DNA of 64,000 nucleotides, taken from Amaurobius ferox (lineage: Eukaryota > Arthropoda > Arachnida > Araneae > Amaurobiidae). Below are positions 57,524-64,000 of the stretch, one piece after another; the first letter of the stretch is position 1; every line of letters begins with the position of its first letter. The position numbers and the translations under genes were made by a program. The DNA lies in assembly GCA_951213105.1 (NCBI GenBank), contig OX578135.1, positions 164,662,750-164,726,749 of the forward strand. The letters are read 5' to 3'. Below the pieces are notes generated by a model. That model had not been told where the DNA came from, did no database searches, and saw only the letters and a program-made list of their open reading frames with translations.

Positions 57524-59479
57524 CTAGCAGCATACCCGTTCTTCGTACGGAGTATATAATATAAAGAAACTTGAAATTCATAATCATGCCCAAATTCTTA
57601 TAGTATACTAAATGACATGTTTAATCAAAATATTCTGTTAAAATATTTAATATAATGCTCCTAAAAAGAAGTTTAAGAATCTCTGTTCTCGCTATATAAA
57701 ATTATCTTCATGGACATATCTGAAGAATAAAACATCTTGGACCCCTTATGTAAGCAAATATAAAAAAAATATGGAATTGAATCAATATATGCAAAATAAA
57801 AGCGTTAAAATTGTATGGGACCCGTACTAATTATATACGCGAATATTTTAAAATATAACCTGTATTAGTAGATTACATGTATAAATTGAAAATACCAATA
57901 AACCCGTAATCTTTAAATCTGAAGACAGTCATTTATTCCAATATATGTCAAAATTAAAGTGCTAAAATTATATGGGAAGATATACACGTACTACTTATAA
58001 TGTCCGATTATTAGTAGAAGATTGCCCGTTTTGCAATATGAGTCACAAATGTTTTTTGGTAAAATACAACAGACGACGTAATAAATTGAATATATAATTA
58101 ATCCCCTTAATCTTCATACCAGAAGACTGTACTTGATTCCAATATATATGCCAATATATGTCAAAATATATGCCAATATACCTGTACTACTTATATTCTC
58201 GTAGGTTAGAAGATATACCCGTGCATTCCTAGAAGATTACTCGTACAACGTACAATATGCGTTTGTCAGCAATTTTTGCCGCAATAAAACAATGGCGTAA
58301 TAACTTAAAAATATCAATAATCCCTGAATCAATAATTCCGGAAAACATCAATAATAATAATGTTTAAACCTGAAGAGTATAATTGATATTATCCAGTCCA
58401 AAATGAAATGTCAATGAAATTTATTGTATATACATATCTTCATTATTCAAATCGGAAAGGATTTAATAAAAATCGTCTGCCGCATAAACACATTGGATTT
58501 AAATCCGTTGCTAAGCGACATGATATCATTTGCTTCAAATAAATTGGTAGAAAAAATATCGTCTAAATAGTTATATTTCTATGGAACATTTGGCGACAGT
58601 TTCGTCAAATTAGCGACATTTTAAAAAATTGCCAAATGTATCGCCAAGTGGGACTGTCGAACTGACAGTTCCACTTTGCGACAAATTGACGAAATATCAT
58701 CACAATACTATCCCCTAACAAAAAACAATTAATATCATTTATGTAGCGCAATTTTATCAATTTCAAGATATTTTTATAGATTTGAAAACATTTTTATCAA
58801 TTTGGTGACATTTTAAAATTCGCTAAATGTATTACTAAGTAGGATGGTTGGTCTGACAGATAAATGCTAACCAAACATCATTTCAGTACTCTCTTCTAAC
58901 AAAACAAAAAGAAATTTCATTGATATGTAGAAGACCCAAGCCACACGACCAACCCGAAGGTTTATGGCAGCTGTTTGTGTGTCGTTTATATCAATTTGGC
59001 GACATTTCCGTCAATTTGGCAAAGTTTAAGAAAAGTTGTCAAATTAGCGATATCCCTCCAAATACGTAACTTTGAATTTGCAGATCTGAATGAAACATGC
59101 TTATCCCGTTTCAATATACTAAATGAAAACACTACAATTGTATAAGAAGATACACCCGCTCTACTCTTTTTCTGTTTCAACAATCGACTATATGAATTTA
59201 TTGGCTAAACACAATATATGAGTTTAGTAGCTAAATACGATATAAGCTTGAAAACTCTTTGCCAAAATAAATGGAATTGTTGTACGCAGTCAGCAATTAA
59301 TATAATTAAAAGAAAAATCAAACCGTCCATTCATAAGATATACCTTTATATCCATTTATCCATTTATTTATTATTTAAATCGAAAAAAAATAATAAAAAC
59401 ATTAACAAACACATTTAATTTAATTGCGATGCCGAGCAACATGATATATCCTCCTAAAATGTTAAAATTTATTAACCAC
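57524..59479 (-). mobile_element. Helitron-like unit E, 5'-truncated
   Basis: The intact 3' terminus (CTAG at 57524-57527) directly abuts the 5' end of unit D. It carries the X-type 3' subtype and is nearly the reverse complement of 1-433 over that part. About 600 bp of the 5' end, including the microsatellite region, is missing. A SINE-1 tail lies inside it. Confidence 0.68.
58929..58983 (-). mobile_element. SINE-1 tail fragment in unit E
   Basis: About 55 bp matching the SINE-1 body block and tail in reverse (CCACACGACCAACCCGAAGG), absent from the same place in units A and B. A clean target duplication is not apparent. Confidence 0.65.
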
Positions 59480-60875
59480 TAACAACACACACGTTATTCG
59501 TACGGAGTGTATAATTTAAAGAAACTTAAAGTTCGCAATCATGTGCAAATTCTGTTAAAATATTAAATTTATTGCTCCTAAAGAGAAGTTTAAGAATATA
59601 TGTTCTCACTATGCAAAATTATCTTCACGATCAGATCTGAAGAATAAAACATCCTCCCCCTTTTGTAAGCAAATTTACAGAAGAAAAAATAGGAATTGAA
59701 TGAATATATGCAACCCCGTACTAATTATATTGTCGCAGATCAGAAAATATGCCAATGTGTTAGTAGAAGATTACCCGTATTACAATATGCGTCTCAAAAA
59801 TATTTGCCAAAATAAAAGAGATGACGTAATAAATTGAAAACATCAATAATATCCGTACTCTTTATACCAGAAGGTCGTAATTGATTCCAATATATGCCAA
59901 TATATATCAAATCATATGTCAATATACCTGTACTACTTATATTCTCGTAGATTAAAAGATATACACGTGTATTTGTAGAAGATTCGTACAACATACAATA
60001 TATGAGTTTAAACAATTTTTGTCATAATAAAATAATTGCATAATAACTTAAAAATATCAATAATCCTTGAATCAATAATCCCCGAAAATATAAATAATAA
60101 TAATTTTTAAACCTGAAGACCGTAATTGATATTATCCAGTCAAAAATGCTATAAGAAAAATCAAATCGTTCTTTTCTAAAATATATTTTTATATCCATTT
60201 ATTTATTATTCAAATCGAAAAAATAATTATTAAAATTAACAGACAGATTTAATTTAATTGCGTTTCTGAGTAACATGATATAAGATAGAATCTTATAACA
60301 TGTTAAATATGTCATGTCTTATAACATAAACTGCGAAATTAAATAACGATTTTGATTTCTCTATACTTCTCATTGTTCCGTAAAAGCTTGTTTTAAATAA
60401 ACCATGAACCATGGAGATAGATTTCCCCTTTAAATCATGTTTCAAACAATTCATGTTTTCAGAAAGTGACTAATTAACGCAAAAAATCTCCCATCAAACT
60501 CAGAGATTAAATTTAAATTCACTTTCAAACGATTTTCAAGCTTTTCGTTTGGATAAACCACGGAGTTAGGGAGTAGAACTCCTAGGAAAAAGTTCCGTTT
60601 TTCATTAATATCTCGACAACCCCAGGTCTTAGAAACTCGAAACTTGGACAAAAGTTATGGGGGGATATTTCAAGGCCATTCACCAAATTTCATTAAATTC
60701 GGTTCAGCCGTTTTTCCGTGATGATGAGACAAACGAAAATTTCGTTTTTTACTAATATCTCGAGAACCACTGGTCGTAGAAACTCAAAACACGGATATAA
60801 TTTTAAGTGGGGCTATTTCTGGGCTACCCACAAAATTTCATCAAATTCGGTTCAGCCGTTCTCCCTTGATGGTGT

Positions 60876-60921
<46 letters not shown>

Positions 60922-60943
60922 TTTTCATTTTTATTTATATAGA
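59480..60943 (-). mobile_element. Helitron-like unit F, internally deleted
   Basis: 1464 bp. The 5' TC start is at 60943 and the 3' end at about 59480, where CTAG has decayed to TTAG (minus strand). The 3' half follows the A/B subtype. About 0.8 kb of the centre is missing, with the junction near 60150. The 5' microsatellite is a CAGA array at about 60879-60920. Confidence 0.65.
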
Positions 60944-60980
60944 CTAGCCATTTCGCCGCCGTGTTCGAAACGGCTAGTGG
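60944..60980 (-). mobile_element. 3' terminus of a second Helitron family
   Basis: On the minus strand a stem GCCGT/ACGGC with a 7-nt loop (60958-60974) is followed by exactly 10 nt and then CTAG (60944-60947), a textbook Helitron 3' end. CTAG abuts the TC start of unit F with no spacer. The hairpin sequence differs from that of units A-F. The body should extend rightwards, but I cannot place its 5' end. Confidence 0.75.
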
Positions 60981-62080
60981 TCATTAAATGTGACGCACGA
61001 AGTTGTTAATAACTTTTTTCATTATTAAAAACCTTTCGAAATTTAAGCATGAAAATGGCACACATTTTATAATTCTGATAACATGTTAAATGGGAAAATA
61101 TATTAAATCTTCCACTCTCGACATATTGTTTAATTTTTTTTTATTATTATTGACAGTGAAGGAATTTAAATTTGTGTTTTCTTTCTCTTTGGCTCATGAA
61201 TATCTTGAATATCATTTTCACGTGATAAAATTATTTCATTATTGTGAAACGATTTTTAACAATTAGGAAAATTATATGGCGTTATAGTAAAAAAGTTATT
61301 TTCTTTTTATTCTAGTTTTCATTGCTGGCTCAGAAATAATATCAAATTTTGAATTTATTACTTTTAAGAGGCAAAGTACTGTGAGTTTTTTAAAAATTTC
61401 TTTGTAATATCACTCTTAATTCAAATTTTCGATTTTTCCGTTGACCTGAAAGCTAAGTTGGATCGAATGAGACCAAAACTGAAATTCTAATTTCAATGAA
61501 AGTACTCGATTATTCTGAAATGTGGTTTTGAGTATTTTGATTATATCTTTGCGCCATCACCCCTGATTCGAAATTTCAATATTTTGATTCTCTTGGTCTC
61601 GAAGCTGGGATAAGACGAATGACACTAAAACCGAAATTCAGGCTATAGCGGAAATGCTCAATAATGTTGATATACATCACCTCCTTAATCTTTGATTATC
61701 GCTTCGCACCGGCATCCCTAATTCGAATTTTGAAACTTTTAGTAACCCTTCATCTCACAATCTCGAAACATGAAGCACAGAACAACTACAGCGTCACAAA
61801 ATATTTTTAAATTCGATATATTGGCGTAGCTACGCTTTGAGACCTGAACAGATTTCGGAGCTTTCTAGAATAATGTTCGTCTCTATGTATATGAGCCTGA
61901 GGATAAAAAAAAATTCACTAAACCCATCACCAAATATTGTAAAATCTATTTTCTGAGGGATATGTTCAAATATAGGTAATTGCGTAAGTTTATTATTATT
62001 TGTATAAATTAATAAATTTCATAAAATATATATTACAAAAGTTAAATAATTTATTAGCTGAACCTGTTTAAAAAATTTCG
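60981..62080 (-). other. Presumed body of the second Helitron-like element
   Basis: AT-rich with no long open frame. Two diverged blocks containing ACT(A/G)AAA(C/A)(C/T)GAAATTC near 61480 and 61640 are each followed by a CACC(C/T)C and CTTTG-type stretch, suggesting internal duplication. No Rep or helicase motif is visible. Confidence 0.4.
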
Positions 62081-62084
62081 TTAA

Positions 62085-62884
62085 GGGGACGGTGGACGTT
62101 GAAATGAGCAAAAATCGATTAAAACGAGTTTTTTTTTTTTTTTTTAATATTATTATTTAAAAAAATTATTATTTTACACATTTAACCTTTTGTTTACGGG
62201 TGGGACAGCGTCCATCCCAAACGAAGAACCTCCCAAAAAGACAGTTATTTGACATACCCTATTTCAAACAGTTCGATCCCCCTTTGCAGGCATTGGCGTC
62301 CATGGAAATCGCCAACAGAAACATTGCACCTGCTGGCACGCTGTCCCACCCGTAAGCAAAAGTTAAATGCATTTTTTTCGAAACGGAAATTTCAAAGGTT
62401 TTACATTTTTAAAATACTCCATACGTTTTAATTTTTATTTAAGATGCATGAAATTTGGCAAGAAGCCACCTTTCATACTTTTTGATGAAACTGGGTATGC
62501 ATTTTATAATTGGATTTTATTAAGGCAATTAAAAATGAATAAGAACCTAATTAAATAATGAAAATTAAGTTTTAATGCAAAGAAATATTTTTAAAAAATT
62601 AACTTTCTAAGGGATTTAAAAATGAATACCCAAATTTGTTCATAATGTGTTTTTGAGTGATCATAATGTAAAATGAATCAAAAATAATGTGAACAAATGG
62701 CACGCATGGAGCATTTTTAAATTTTCGTTAAAAAAATTAAATTAAAAAAAAATACAAAATTATAACAAAATCGAAAAAAAATCAATGGTATTTTATATAG
62801 TAATGTTAAGGGGAATATTTATACAAATTTTCATGTTTCTAAGTCAATAAATAAATAAAATAAAATTCAACGTCCACCGTCCCC
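62085..62884. mobile_element. R4 foldback element, complete copy (800 bp, TTAA)
   Basis: Terminal inverted repeats GGGGACGGTGGACGTTGAA (left) and its complement (right) are flanked by TTAA at 62081-62084 and 62885-62888. Inside, a second inverted repeat (62181-62210 and 62339-62367) carries TTACGGGTGGGACAGCG. The left internal arm is longer than the right. It shares about 530 bp with the copy ending at 26938. The small open frames are not genes. The TTAA target is compatible with piggyBac or Sola3, but termini starting GGGG leave this open. Confidence 0.82.
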
Positions 62885-62888
62885 TTAA

Positions 62889-64000
62889 TAGGAGTAAGTA
62901 GTTCTTGTATCAAACGACTTTTTATGTACAGCATTTAGCGTCTGTTTTCCTTTAGACACTATATCAATTTTCAAGTATTCAAATGACCTAGCAGAATACA
63001 TAATATGACTAAAAACAAGCTTTTGTACATATAGACCAACTTTATGAATGAGTTTTTTTTTTCGTATAAAAAAAATAAATAAATAAAAATAAACTGGCCC
63101 CGTAGATTTTGAAAATATTTTTGGAACGGATGGATTCAATAAACGGCCGATATTTTTGTTTAAATGCATTCTTGATTGAGGCATCGATTTTTGGTTAATG
63201 TGCTAGTCGAAATTTTGAGGGCACATGGCAAAAATTGTGTTTTGATCTGCAGCGAACTATCTCTCTAATTGTAGCGATAGAACCACCGAATGTTACCATG
63301 AAAGGTCAAACTTCCATGTAACAACGAGAGCATAAAAATCGCGAAACCGGCACATAAATACCGTAATCTATGCGATGAAAGCAATATATTCGAACTATTA
63401 AATTAAAATATTACAACTAGATTATGCACATTTTTATTCCTACAAATATCAAGGAAATTAATTTTTCGAGACTAGATTAAAAATTCTCTGTATTTTTCAA
63501 ATTTTCATTAAACAATTTTCTAAAACTGACGGAGATGGCTTCACTGACCTCAGCTATAGAAATCGCAAAGATCCGGTTAAATTTCCAACACACGAAAGCG
63601 AGCCTATCGGGTTTCAGGGTGTAGCTGAATTTCGAACGAATTTCTTATTTTGCATTCCCTCGCAGTAGGTTCGCTTAAAAAACCCGGCTATTTAATTTAT
63701 TAGCACAGCCTTGACAGCTATATTATTATGATAATGAGTTCTAAGTGACGGAACGCCGTGATGTGAATGGGAATAGGTGTGTGCACCTTATACTCTTCCA
63801 GTCTTTTTACTTTCGGTAAAATCCGGATTTTATGGGAAAAACGTATGAAACACACACCATTAAGAGGGACTTCAGCATTTCCCAACACGTGGCATACAGA
63901 GCATTATGCATCCGTAACGGATGTGTACATTTTTTTTTTCTTAAACAATATTATTTCCGCAGACCAAAAATAATTTCACATCTATTTTTACTAAGATAAA
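62889..64000. other. Right edge without a recognisable gene
   Basis: No supported coding sequence. About 63190-63370 and 63530-63790 are less AT-rich than the surroundings and match none of the window's repeat families, so they may be unique host DNA. The 68-codon frame at 63767-63973 has no motifs. Confidence 0.5.

Overview
This is a stretch of AT-rich eukaryotic, almost certainly animal, genomic DNA built nearly entirely from transposable elements. I find no convincing host gene. The two Tc1-type transposase remnants, tRNA-derived SINEs, Helitron-like units and gag-containing LTR elements point to an arthropod. The Tc1 remnants look most like those I associate with spiders, but the species cannot be read from the sequence.

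Left arm (1-7879): head-to-tail Helitron-like units of about 2.28 kb on the + strand. The last unit is broken by a Tc1 element (5081-6498) and by a second insert flanked by 11-bp direct repeats. Middle-left (7880-34867): foldback elements at 9581-9880, 13279-14046 and 26240-26938; a recurrent roughly 0.95-kb repeat family (here R2) with copies on both strands; a TTTACGG minisatellite; a short Helitron-like element (23133-23793); SINEs with clear target-site duplications (TSDs); and a tandem pair of R3 units (about 30.5-34.4 kb), one carrying a SINE and a SINE tail, the other a deleted Tc1 element.

Centre (34868-52224): the standout structure. A minus-oriented LTR retrotransposon (34873-52219, 828-bp LTRs differing at 3 sites, 5-bp TSD GTGTT) has no recognisable coding capacity of its own. 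It is interrupted by a second minus-oriented retroelement arranged as LTR-internal-LTR-internal-LTR (38536-49363) inside one 4-bp TSD, CAAT. Its two 5,163-bp periods look identical by eye. Each carries one long ORF with a Gag region, a CCHC zinc knuckle, an aspartic protease and then directly an integrase-like C-terminal tail, with reverse transcriptase, RNase H and the integrase core absent. I read it as a recently active non-autonomous gag-protease element that depends on another element for reverse transcription and integration.

Right arm (52225-64000): unrecognised AT-rich sequence, a SINE with TSD (54085-54365), then three Helitron-like units on the minus strand (55276-60943), which mirror the left array down to the order of two unit subtypes. 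The 3' terminus of a different Helitron family abuts the array, followed by an 800-bp TTAA-flanked foldback element (62085-62884) and unrecognised sequence to the window end.

Nesting gives a relative timeline: Helitron arrays and R3 units are older; Tc1 elements and SINEs inserted into them; the outer LTR element is young; the inner tandem gag-protease array is youngest. The coordinates, terminal motifs and TSDs were read directly; family names and histories are inference.
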